Origin: a virus
DNA length: 29,208 nt
Direction: 5' to 3' (one strand)
IMG/VR virus record: IMGVR_UViG_3300031963_000694
Location: 1-29,208 of that record
Shown here: positions 6,447 through 13,286 of the stretch, one piece after another
Position numbering within the stretch: position 1 is the first letter of the stretch
Layout of the letters: each line of letters opens with the position of its first letter
Made by a program: the position numbers and the translations under genes
The notes under the pieces: model-generated
What the model was told of the DNA's origin: nothing
The model's database searches: none
Seen by the model: only the letters and a program-made list of their open reading frames with translations

Positions 6447-7729
6447 TGGCCTTGGCCGGTGACGTGGCGGTGGTAGGCGAACGGGTCGGGGGCTCCGGTC
6501 TCTGGATCGATCGGGGCGACGAACTCGGCGGCGTTGGCGGCGACGGGCTGGTGCGGCTGGAGGTAGGCGGCGAAACGGCGCTCCTTCAGCCAGCGGGCCA
6601 TATCAGGCAGGAAGGGGGCAAAGCCGGTTGAGGCGTGCTGCTGGTCCTGGGCACGAACCTCAGCGGCCAGGGCAGCAACCAGCTGGTCGATGGTGTGACC
6701 CTCGGCGAGGACGGCGGAAAGCTCTTTCTGAGCAGCCGGCAGAGATTGACAGGTGACCCGGCGAGGCGCCGCCAGGTAGGGGGTGCGGAGGGCGTCGAAG
6801 GCGGCCGTGGCTGCAGGGCCTGCGCGGAGCTCTTCGCAGCGGCGGCGGTAGCCGGTGGCCAGGGACTTGCAGCCGCTGTCGGCGGCGTGCTGGAGGAAGG
6901 GCTGGAGGACCCCGAGGGCGTCGGCGTGGAGGATCGCCGTGATGTCGCCAGGGCTGAGCTCGTTGGGGGCGGTGGGGTGCTTGCTGCGCCGCCTGATCCA
7001 CCACTCGCGGAGCAGCTGGCGGTGAGGCTGAGCGCAGGCTGGCAGAGGGCTGTGCTGCTCGGTTGCCGGGTTGGCATGTCGCTGGGGAGCGTCGTTCTCG
7101 GCTGACGATACCACGATCTCGCTACCTGTCACGACGGCGTCGGCCGTTGTGACCGAGGGCGCGGCGGCGTCGATTTTTTCGTCGCGTTGGTGGATATATG
7201 TAGTGGAGTAATTATTTAACCCTTCTTGGTTTTCTTCTTCTTTGTTTAGAGGTTTATTGATTGGGTCCCCGTTACGGGGGCCCCGTAACGGGGGGTCCCC
7301 ACCCCCTGTAACGGGGGGGCCTTTAAGGGGGGTCCCCTCCCCGTTAAGGGGGGTCCCCTTTACGGGGGGTGGTGCTCCTGACTTCCGCTGCCTGCCAACG
7401 GCTTTCGGCGCCCGTCGCTTGCGCGTTGCTTCCATTCTCACCCGGTAGGAGTTGGTGCCGTTTGGGCCCGAACCGGTGCGCGTGATCCAGCCCTCGCCCA
7501 GAAGGGTGGAAATCGACGCCCTGACGTCGTCCTCCTTCATGCCGGTTTCGAGGGCAAGCCGTGGGATTGACGGGAAAGCGTTATCAGCACGCCCCGCGTA
7601 GAAAAAGAGCCAGGCGTACACAAACACCAGCCTTCTGCGCTTGCGTTCTGCACACGAACTCAGCAGCTCGAGGGGGATCTGAGCGAACAGGGGGCGGTGC
7701 AGTTCACCGCTAAAGTCTTTGTTCGGCAT
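6443..7729 (-). CDS. Winged-helix replication initiator-like protein
   Basis: The 428-residue protein has an N-terminal winged helix-turn-helix (about 12-100: FAQIPLELL, VFVYAWLFFYAGRADNAFPS, TGMKEDDVRASISTLLGEGW) as in phage and plasmid replication initiators. A basic linker and a Gly/Pro repeat (about 123-157) follow, encoded by palindromic iterons, then a polar segment encoded by AT-rich DNA (about 158-182). The C-terminal domain (about 230-420) is helical (LLREWWIRRRSKHP and onwards). This mirrors lambda O, whose gene contains the origin. The frame stays open 99 codons upstream, but that part is low-complexity and the wHTH begins naturally after the ATG at 7729. The helical C-terminus would recruit helicase-loading partners, by analogy only. 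Confidence 0.75.
   Translation of the reverse strand: MPNKDFSGELHRPLFAQIPLELLSSCAERKRRRLVFVYAWLFFYAGRADNAFPSIPRLALETGMKEDDVRASISTLLGEGWITRTGSGPNGTNSYRVRMEATRKRRAPKAVGRQRKSGAPPPVKGTPLNGEGTPLKGPPVTGGGDPPLRGPRNGDPINKPLNKEEENQEGLNNYSTTYIHQRDEKIDAAAPSVTTADAVVTGSEIVVSSAENDAPQRHANPATEQHSPLPACAQPHRQLLREWWIRRRSKHPTAPNELSPGDITAILHADALGVLQPFLQHAADSGCKSLATGYRRRCEELRAGPAATAAFDALRTPYLAAPRRVTCQSLPAAQKELSAVLAEGHTIDQLVAALAAEVRAQDQQHASTGFAPFLPDMARWLKERRFAAYLQPHQPVAANAAEFVAPIDPETGAPDPFAYHRHVTGQGQ
7191..7262. other. AT-rich block, candidate DNA-unwinding element
   Basis: By direct count, 21 of these 72 bases are G or C (29%), whereas the surrounding DNA is roughly two-thirds GC. It directly adjoins the iteron cluster, on the downstream side in the initiator's direction of transcription, as in the lambda origin. 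It contains TTCTTCTT-type tracts and lies inside the initiator reading frame. Confidence 0.6.
7266..7370. repeat. Six palindromic iterons, candidate replication origin
   Basis: Six imperfect copies of a palindromic unit with C-rich left arm, a GTTAC/GTAAC/GTTAA/TTTAA/TTTAC centre and G-rich right arm are visible, centred near 7273, 7287, 7310, 7324, 7345 and 7361. Units 1 and 2 (CCCCGTTACGGGG and its reverse complement) have perfect six-base arms around one centre base. The units come in pairs 14-16 bases apart, with pairs about 35-37 bases apart. They encode the Gly-Thr/Asp-Pro repeat of the initiator. A related CCGTTACGG core recurs at 7867-7875 in the upstream control region. Confidence 0.65.
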
Positions 7730-8112
7730 GTCAGGGGTTTGTGTGGTTCCTTCCACTCCCCTCGGCCTGCAGATACCGGCTGTTGCTGTAGGATGACCAC
7801 GTTGCGGCCATCGGTTCTGCTGGGGAGCGTTTCCGGCGGTCGCAGCCCGAAAGGGCAACATCGGCTCCGTTACGGCGGGGCCTTTGTTGTGGGCGGCAAA
7901 CCGGCCTGGATGGCTTGACCATAGCCGTATCAGTACGAACTGAGCCAGCGGCGTCTCCAATCTGAGGCCCTGGCGGCGGTGCTGCAGATCCGCTGCAGGC
8001 CCTTGTGCGGTCATCACGGCAGGCACGCCGGATGTGCCCCGGTGGGCACCTGATAGGACTTATGTTCGGCTCTCGATGGGGTCGGACACTCCCACTACGC
8101 ACGGATGACGCC
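7730..8112. promoter_or_regulatory. Divergent control region, no gene seen
   Basis: This 383-base gap lies between the leftward replication operon and the rightward regulator-like gene, so it should hold promoters for both. Visible features: a CCGTTACGG iteron-like core at 7867-7875; a GCCC-GAAA-GGGC hairpin near 7845-7856 with no T tract; a TTGACC at 7915-7920 without a good -10 partner; and an inverted repeat GTGCCC-CGGT-GGGCAC at 8034-8049 just upstream of the plus-strand gene. I saw no credible protein-coding frame in it. The open frame extending the initiator upstream is low-complexity. Confidence 0.5.
8034..8049. repeat. Inverted repeat upstream of the regulator-like gene
   Basis: GTGCCC and GGGCAC form six-base perfect arms around CGGT, 63 bases before the start at 8113. 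This could be an operator or an RNA hairpin; no T tract follows, so it is not a typical terminator. Confidence 0.35.
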
Positions 8113-9027
8113 ATGGACCAGCAGCAAAGCAAGCCGCGAGGGCTGGCCGCTTCTCACGCTTTCACTGGTGCTGGCCGTGACCACTGGCTGACCACCGAAA
8201 CCATCGGCCGAGAGCGCTTCCGTGTCCTGCTGAAGCAATGGCTGGCCCGCAACAACTGGAGCCTCGCTGTCACCTCCCGCTTGGCAGAGCTGGCCCTGCT
8301 GGCCGCCTCCGACAGCCCGGTGCCCGACTGGGCTGCCGGCATGCCCCTACAGCCTGGGGACTGGGTGAACCACAAGGGCCATGCCTGGGAGGCCATTGGC
8401 TCTCCTCTCTCAGAACCTGCGGACAGCGATCCAGGCTGGAGGGAGGTGGGGCTCACCAGCCGGCTGCATGCCTCTGGCCTGAACCTGTTCCTCCGCGGCA
8501 AAAACCGCACCCTCACCTCCACATTCTTCCTCGAGGTGGGTCGGCTTAACGAATGGGTCGCCGATGTGAAGGCCGGCAAGCGGCCGCCGCCGGAGGAGGT
8601 CCGCCTGCAGGAGCTGCTCAACCAGGCCGCGGCCATCACCGATGAGCAGGGCGCCCTGGGCCCCGAGGAGATGTTCTCCATCGCCGTCGGCCGCATCCAG
8701 CCGCCACCATGGCCCGGCACTGCTGCCCCATCAGAGGCGGGGGATGGCGTGCCGGCGCGCCAGCTGCGGGCCGCGGCCGCCGCCGCAGGGCTGGACATCA
8801 TCGAGGACTGGCAGGCAATCGCCGCCATGTACCCGACCACCGACCCGACCCGTCTGGAACGGCTGCAGCAGGTCATGCGAGGGCTCGGTCAGTGGGACCA
8901 GGGCCAGGAGGACGATGAGCGGCTGGCTTGCCTGGTCCTGCTGCAGAACCTCCAGCAGCACGCCACCAAGGGCCCGGAGGCTGTGACGCAGGTGGTGGTG
9001 CAGGAGATCACCGCCGCGAGCGACTGA
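8113..9027 (+). CDS. Putative regulator with HTH-like and CBM5/12-like segments
   Basis: The 304-residue product is not a family I can name with certainty. Residues 30-65 form a helical region (ERFRVLLKQWLARNNWSLAV). Residues 79-112 match the pattern of a small carbohydrate-binding-module 5/12-like fold (LQPGDWVNHKGHAWEAI, then DPGWREV). Residues 117-150 resemble a helix-turn-helix of the kind seen in uncharacterised cyanobacterial proteins (LHASGLNLFLRGKNRTL, then EVGRLNEWVADV). The C-terminal half is helical. Divergence from the replication operon across a control region is the position a phage repressor would occupy, but that role is inference. The start is set at 8113 because the upstream 36 codons are noncoding in character. 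Confidence 0.65.
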   Translation: MDQQQSKPRGLAASHAFTGAGRDHWLTTETIGRERFRVLLKQWLARNNWSLAVTSRLAELALLAASDSPVPDWAAGMPLQPGDWVNHKGHAWEAIGSPLSEPADSDPGWREVGLTSRLHASGLNLFLRGKNRTLTSTFFLEVGRLNEWVADVKAGKRPPPEEVRLQELLNQAAAITDEQGALGPEEMFSIAVGRIQPPPWPGTAAPSEAGDGVPARQLRAAAAAAGLDIIEDWQAIAAMYPTTDPTRLERLQQVMRGLGQWDQGQEDDERLACLVLLQNLQQHATKGPEAVTQVVVQEITAASD

Positions 9028-9280
9028 GAGGCGGCGCTGCTTCCGGTGGCCGGCGCCACTCAATGTCGATGGCTTGGCCGTCGGTGTTGGGTGGCTTCAG
9101 CACGGTGAGGCGCAGGGTGGAGCAGCCGTAGAGGGCGGTGAGGCGGTGGCGAACCTGCCAGAACAGGTCGGCCGCGGCCGCGTGAAGAACGGTGACGTGT
9201 AGGGCCTCAGCGTTCCTTGCCATGCAATTCACGGGAAGGCAGTCGGGGACTGCTCTGAAGCCATCACGGAACGGGGACAT
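9008..9280 (-). CDS. Small hypothetical protein (90 aa)
   Basis: This minus-strand frame reads convergently into the regulator-like gene, overlapping it by 20 bases. The best-looking part begins at an internal methionine at 9223: ARNAEALHVTVLHAAAADLF, then HRLTALYGCSTLRLTVLKPP, then GQAIDIEWRRP. This alternates strands and helices like a small alpha/beta domain. The N-terminal 20 residues are less convincing, so 9008-9223 (71 aa) is an alternative. No ribosome site is seen before either start. No family was recognised. Confidence 0.5.
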   Translation of the reverse strand: MSPFRDGFRAVPDCLPVNCMARNAEALHVTVLHAAAADLFWQVRHRLTALYGCSTLRLTVLKPPNTDGQAIDIEWRRPPEAAPPLSRSRR

Positions 9281-9368
9281 CACAAGTCAGCAATGGGTGC
9301 TAGTGTTCGGTTAACGGGCCGGGCGAAGCGTAGCCGTCCCGTGATCAACCTGACCGAAAACGCTCCCG

Positions 9369-10319
9369 ATGAAAAACAGCTCCCCGCCCTCCGGGCCGGC
9401 GGAGAGGTCCGCCGAGCAGACCGACCTCGAACACATCACCCAGACCCTGCTGCAGCTGGCCGATCGGGTTGCCGCCGGAGAGGCCGACACTGCCGCACGC
9501 TTCGAGGCGATGCGCCAGGCCTTTGGCGAGCTGCGCAGCCGCCTGAACCAGGACCAGGGCGGACAGCCCGCGCCGAGAGATGACCAGGAACGCCGACTGA
9601 TCGAGTTCCTCTGCTACAGGCCCACCAGCGAGCAGCAGATGCAGCTGTTCGCCGCCTTCGCCGAATGGCAGGCCACCGCACCCAGGCTGACGGAGAACCG
9701 GCAGGCGGAGTATCAGACCAAGAAGGGCGGCACCATCTCCTACGGCTACGCCGACCTGGCCGGCGTGATCGCCACGGGCCAGGCTGCCGCGGCCCATGGC
9801 CTGGTGCCTATCACCCGCCAGGAGCTCGATGACTTCGGCGATCCGGTGGTGACGGCCTATCTGGTTCACCTCGGTGGTGGGGCGATCACCAGCGGACCAG
9901 TGCCCCTGTTCATGGGCGAGAGCGACCGCCGCGGCCAGGCCCACGCTGCAGCTCTCACTACCGCCAGGCGGCTGGCCCTGCAGATGGTGCTGGGGCTGGC
10001 CGCTGAGCGTGATGACGATTTCAACGCCAGCAGCGAGACCAGCCCACGGCAACAGGCCGCCAAGCCTTCCGGAGCCCGGACCGTTGCGACTCCACAACGG
10101 CGGCAGGGTGAGACCACCGCACAACGGGCGAGGACCGTGGGGGGGCCGCCTCCCGGGTGGATCAGCAAGGACGAGAGGAGGGGGCTCGAGCAGGAGCTGA
10201 TGGATCCGGCGATCACCCCGGAGCGGTTCGCGGAGATCGAAGCGAAGCTCATCGCCGCTGATCAGCTGGCGGCCAGCCGGGCCCAGGGCGGGCAGGCCGC
10301 GGCAGGGCCAGCGTCATGA
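9369..10319 (+). CDS. erf: ERF-family single-strand annealing protein
   Basis: ERF-type proteins anneal complementary single strands in phage recombination, like lambda Beta or RecT. The 316-residue product has a helical N-terminus (ITQTLLQLADRVAAGEADTA). The conserved ERF core follows at about 95-215: QQMQLFAAFAEWQATAPRL, KGGTISYGYADLAGVIATGQ, AHGLVPITRQEL and a long helix LTTARRLALQMVLGLAAE. The C-terminus is disordered and charged, with a final acidic helix that could recruit SSB or a nuclease. It heads the plus-strand accessory operon. There is no purine-rich ribosome site before the ATG. The nearby GTTAAC and a TTCGGTTA/TGACCGAA inverted repeat at 9306-9358 may be regulatory. Confidence 0.8.
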   Translation: MKNSSPPSGPAERSAEQTDLEHITQTLLQLADRVAAGEADTAARFEAMRQAFGELRSRLNQDQGGQPAPRDDQERRLIEFLCYRPTSEQQMQLFAAFAEWQATAPRLTENRQAEYQTKKGGTISYGYADLAGVIATGQAAAAHGLVPITRQELDDFGDPVVTAYLVHLGGGAITSGPVPLFMGESDRRGQAHAAALTTARRLALQMVLGLAAERDDDFNASSETSPRQQAAKPSGARTVATPQRRQGETTAQRARTVGGPPPGWISKDERRGLEQELMDPAITPERFAEIEAKLIAADQLAASRAQGGQAAAGPAS

Positions 10320-10514
10320 GCAGGATCCCCCGTCTTCCAGTATGTGGCCCTTGAGCCACCTCTGCTGGTGCTGCACACGCGGAGACGTCGTGTTGATGGC
10401 CTCCCAGGTGATGCCGGCCACTGAGCGGACGACTCGGTGGATCTCTCCCGGCCTCTCCCACGCAACGGGCCCCGTCGAGGGATGTGGTTTCGCACCAGAG
10501 CGCTGCGCCCCCAT
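10314..10514 (-). CDS. Possible small protein (66 aa), uncertain
   Basis: A minus-strand frame in the gap after the ERF gene gives a protein whose second half reads naturally: VVRSVAGITWEAINTTSPRV, then QHQQRWLKGHILEDGG. The opposite-strand frames here are less protein-like. It overlaps the ERF stop codon by a few bases. No family was recognised. The gap 10320-10586 otherwise holds nothing I can name. Confidence 0.3.
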   Translation of the reverse strand: MGAQRSGAKPHPSTGPVAWERPGEIHRVVRSVAGITWEAINTTSPRVQHQQRWLKGHILEDGGSCS

Positions 10515-10586
10515 TGGGACCGCACCAAGGCCATCCGCAGCAACACATCCGGTCCAGCTGTTCACCCTTTCATCACCCATTCCCCC

Positions 10587-11444
10587 ATGACTGAACCGAC
10601 GATCAGAACCGAGGCCGACGCCGTCCATGAGCAGACCCTGCTGGGTGTGCAGCCTGTGAAGCTCACCCCCGGCTCCGTCTACGCCGTCCGCACCAAGGAT
10701 GGTTTCAAGACCATCGACCTGAACCAGCCGGATGTGCTCAAGGCGGCCGGTTGGGAGCGGCTGAATCCTAAGTCCAGCTACGCCTTCCACAGCGTCAGCA
10801 GCTTCACCAAGTACGTCGCCAAGGTCTTCGACTACGACAAGGACGACGACGACGCCTACAAGCCGCGGCGGAGTCGGGCCCTGTGCATTGCCGATGAAGC
10901 GGCCCGAACCATCCGCCTGGTCTTTGATGCGCAGCCCAACGAATGGGGCACCGTCTACGCGGACCTGAAGCTGCTCGGCAGCCCTGAGGCGAAGCGGTGG
11001 CTGGAGGCCAGCGGCAAGTACCTGGCCCAGCAGGACTTCGCTGAGTTCTGTGAGCTGAACCTGGCGACCTTTTCCAGCCCGGATTCCGCCACGATCCTGG
11101 AGATCGCCCAGACCTTCCAGGCCAAGTCCACCGTCGACTTCAGCAGCGCTGTTCGCCTCTCCAGCGGCGCCATCAAGCTGAAACGCGACGAAAAGATCGA
11201 GGCCAGCGCCGGGGAGCGCGCCGACATCGCCATCCCCGAGGAGCTCACCGTTGCCATGCCGATCTTCAAGTTCGGCAAGGCCTACGCGGTGAAGGCCCGC
11301 CTCCGCTACCGGATTGTCGAAGAGGCGGTCAAGCTCTCCGTTCTCCTGGTGGACCCAGAGATGGCGATCGAGCACGCCTTCAAGGAGGTGATCGACGAGG
11401 TCTCCAGCCTGCTTGAGATGCCCGTCTTCTACGGGCAGGCCTGA
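10587..11444 (+). CDS. DUF2303 (YfdQ-like) phage protein
   Basis: The 285-residue product matches the style of DUF2303 proteins, found near recombination genes in many temperate phages and in the E. coli prophage gene yfdQ. The visible pattern includes PGSVYAVRTKDGFKTIDLN near the N-terminus, HSVSSFTKYVAKVFDYD, then STVDFSSAVRLSSGAIKLKR, IPEELTVAMPIFKFGKAYAV and KARLRYRIVEEAVKLSVLLV. The biochemical role of the family is unknown. The ATG at 10587 follows a pyrimidine-rich leader with no Shine-Dalgarno sequence; the frame stays open upstream but that part is low-complexity. Its neighbours (ERF upstream, nuclease downstream) suggest a recombination-linked role. Confidence 0.75.
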   Translation: MTEPTIRTEADAVHEQTLLGVQPVKLTPGSVYAVRTKDGFKTIDLNQPDVLKAAGWERLNPKSSYAFHSVSSFTKYVAKVFDYDKDDDDAYKPRRSRALCIADEAARTIRLVFDAQPNEWGTVYADLKLLGSPEAKRWLEASGKYLAQQDFAEFCELNLATFSSPDSATILEIAQTFQAKSTVDFSSAVRLSSGAIKLKRDEKIEASAGERADIAIPEELTVAMPIFKFGKAYAVKARLRYRIVEEAVKLSVLLVDPEMAIEHAFKEVIDEVSSLLEMPVFYGQA

Positions 11445-11487
11445 GGCCTCCCATCGTTCCCCTCCGTCCCGTTCCCCCCCTCTCACC

Positions 11488-11895
11488 ATGAACGACAACG
11501 CGATCAACGAAACCGACAGCGAAGAGGGCCCGGAGTCCTCTCCCTTCGGGCAGTTCCTCTTCTCCCAGCGCAAGGGCCTCACCCACACCGAGCTCTCCGA
11601 CGCCTTGGCCATGGTCAGCGAAGCGGTGCTGGCCAACGGCGGCACCGGCACCATCACCCTGAAGATCACGGTGTCGCAGCTGGGTCACGAAAACCGCCTG
11701 GTCGTGAAGGATCAGGTGGATGTGAAGACGCCCAAGCCGATCAGGGAATCCAGCATCTGGTTCTACAACAAGGGCCAGCGCGGCCTCAGCCGCAGGGACC
11801 CCAACCAGGGCGAACTGGACCTGGCTGTCATCCCCTTGCGCCCACGGGTCGGCACCGCCATCGCGACCGATCGCACCGGCAAGACCAGCGCTTGA
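11488..11895 (+). CDS. Hypothetical protein (135 aa)
   Basis: The product has an acidic N-terminus, a helix (GLTHTELSDALAMVSEAVLA), then strands (TGTITLKITVSQLGHENRLV, VVKDQVDVKTPKPI) and an aromatic-rich stretch (SSIWFYNKGQRGLSRRDPN). The single alpha/beta domain resembles proteins that accompany DUF2303 in phages, but I cannot name a family. It starts 43 bases after the DUF2303 stop, behind a strongly C/T-rich leader with no Shine-Dalgarno sequence. Confidence 0.75.
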   Translation: MNDNAINETDSEEGPESSPFGQFLFSQRKGLTHTELSDALAMVSEAVLANGGTGTITLKITVSQLGHENRLVVKDQVDVKTPKPIRESSIWFYNKGQRGLSRRDPNQGELDLAVIPLRPRVGTAIATDRTGKTSA

Positions 11896-11928
11896 TCTGC
11901 ATCACCCCCTTCCCACTGCATTGCAGCC

Positions 11929-12393
11929 ATGGACATCCCCAACTACCAACCCATCACAGGGTTTGCCCTGTTTGCCGATGGCGCCCTCCACCTGCAGCGT
12001 GGCTACGGCCAGCAACACTTTCAGCCTTGCCGGCCTGACGAGCTGCCCGCCAACGATTTCAAGGCCCTGCTCTGGGTCATCGAGGCGGCCCTCGGCGCTT
12101 CCCACAACGAGCTCCAGCACACCGAGCCGGATTCCATCCAGTCGTTGCTGCGGGTGATAGCACTCTGCACCACCAACCGCCCTTCGGATCCCGTCACCGG
12201 TGCCGTCATGACATGGGTTCGTCCCTACCCCATCGCTCCCTGTTCTGACGACGATGCCCAGCCATCTGGAAGAGGCCTTTGCCAACCAGTGGCTCGTCTC
12301 CTTTCCAGACCTTCCCTTCGTCCGAGAGCACACGCTGCCGGTGTGGCAGGCCTGGGTGGTGTTCCAGAAGCAGGAGGGTTTGCGGTCGCGTAA
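11929..12393 (+). CDS. Hypothetical protein (154 aa) with overlapping tail
   Basis: Residues 1-100 look like a genuine small domain (ITGFALFADGALHLQRGYGQ, DFKALLWVIEAALGASHNEL, SIQSLLRVIALCTTNRPSDP). From about residue 109 the frame runs 140 bases into the nuclease gene and becomes Arg/Pro/Gly-rich, typical of a shadow frame. A TGA in a shifted frame sits a few bases before the nuclease ATG, so the ancestral gene may have ended there. No family was recognised. Confidence 0.6.
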   Translation: MDIPNYQPITGFALFADGALHLQRGYGQQHFQPCRPDELPANDFKALLWVIEAALGASHNELQHTEPDSIQSLLRVIALCTTNRPSDPVTGAVMTWVRPYPIAPCSDDDAQPSGRGLCQPVARLLSRPSLRPRAHAAGVAGLGGVPEAGGFAVA

Positions 12394-12853
12394 GCGCCCC
12401 GCCTTCCGCGCGGACTTCGCCTGGCCCGCTGCCCAGGTCGCGGTCGAGATCAATGGCGGCATCTGGAGGCCCGGCGGTCACTCCACGGGCGCCGGGATCA
12501 CCAGAGACATCACCAAAACCACCCTTGCCCAGCTCTCCGGATGGGTCCTCATCCCTCTTTCCGATGCTCACATCTTCGATGGCACCCCCTACTGGCTCCA
12601 GCTCATCGCGGACCTCATCACGCACCGAAGAGATCAGCTACTCGGCGGAGACCCCGCCAGTGGTTCATCTCTCCGGGGTGGCACTGGGCCGCGCCCATCA
12701 CTCCCTGCGGCCCTGGCTGATCCATGCACCGGAGAGTCGCAACAGCGTCGGCGACGCGGCAGCCGGCCGCAGACACGACGGGATCGAATGGATCTCCGTG
12801 AGTCGCTCGACCTTCTCCGGCAACGGGGAGGCTCAGCAGCGGCTGATCCATAA
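12254..12853 (+). CDS. PD-(D/E)XK phage endonuclease-like protein
   Basis: The first 125 residues resemble small DUF559/Vsr-like or resolvase-like nucleases of phages. There is a helix with E6/E7, an exposed strand and the core FRADFAWPAAQVAVEINGG with D54 and E65. It continues with W71, GGHSTGAG (H76), D85 and K88, and a final strand GWVLIPLS. It could process recombination intermediates alongside ERF. After about residue 127 the frame becomes Arg/Gly-rich and runs over the start of the next gene, so the true end may be near 12630; the family is usually about 120-140 residues. This may reflect a frameshift at the boundary, or simply loss of a stop. Confidence 0.7.
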   Translation: MPSHLEEAFANQWLVSFPDLPFVREHTLPVWQAWVVFQKQEGLRSRKRPAFRADFAWPAAQVAVEINGGIWRPGGHSTGAGITRDITKTTLAQLSGWVLIPLSDAHIFDGTPYWLQLIADLITHRRDQLLGGDPASGSSLRGGTGPRPSLPAALADPCTGESQQRRRRGSRPQTRRDRMDLRESLDLLRQRGGSAAADP

Positions 12854-13286
12854 CGCCCGGCCTCTAACCGTGATGCGCCCCCGCCGCTTTGCCGAGGAGG
12901 CCGAAAACCTGATCAAGCTGACAGTCAACGACGGCGATTTCATCCTCGAGGCGCCGTTCCCGGGGATCCACATCCCTACCGAAGGCCGCCACTTCCCGCC
13001 CGGGTCTCTGCAGATCATCGTCGACCAAGACGAACGGCAGGTGATCGATCAGTTCACCACCCTCCCGACCCCTGTGGAGGTCCCCACGGTGCCCTGCAGC
13101 GGCTGGTGCAAAAAGCAGCACATCTACAGCAACTTCGGCAATGTCGAAACGGCGGTGGTGTTCTTCGCCAGCAACGGTTGGCCCATCGCCTGCCGAGAGA
13201 ACCTCTTTGATCGCCGTTGGACTCTTTCCGGAACGAGGTGGTGGCGTTTTGACTACAGCCGCCCTCAACCTGAGGTAAGGGCATGA
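12660..13286 (+). CDS. Hypothetical protein (208 aa), start uncertain
   Basis: The protein looks well structured: VVHLSGVALGRAHHSLRPWL, GIEWISVSRSTFSGNGEAQQ, then RFAEEAENLIKLTVNDGDFI, GSLQIIVDQDERQVIDQFTT, and a cysteine pair in PCSGWCKKQHIYSN. No family was recognised. The same frame already reads plausibly from about 12624 (TEEISYSAETPPVV), but no ATG, GTG or TTG lies there. I use the GTG at 12660; an unusual start, or a frame change joining it to the nuclease, is possible. Its stop overlaps the next ATG. Confidence 0.65.
   Translation: MVHLSGVALGRAHHSLRPWLIHAPESRNSVGDAAAGRRHDGIEWISVSRSTFSGNGEAQQRLIHNARPLTVMRPRRFAEEAENLIKLTVNDGDFILEAPFPGIHIPTEGRHFPPGSLQIIVDQDERQVIDQFTTLPTPVEVPTVPCSGWCKKQHIYSNFGNVETAVVFFASNGWPIACRENLFDRRWTLSGTRWWRFDYSRPQPEVRA

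Noticed and set aside
7266-7370. CRISPR array
   Set aside because: The repeats are short, imperfect, palindromic and nearly contiguous, with no uniform spacers.
7845-7856. Rho-independent terminator
   Set aside because: The GCCC-GAAA-GGGC hairpin is short and no T run follows on either strand.
7730-8026. Extension of the replication initiator by 99 N-terminal codons
   Set aside because: The extra part is low-complexity and lies in the divergent control region; the winged-helix domain begins naturally after the ATG at 7729.
10314-11669. 451-codon minus-strand frame opposite the DUF2303 gene
   Set aside because: It mirrors the DUF2303 gene and its neighbour; only its last 66 codons, lying outside that gene, look possibly real and are listed separately.
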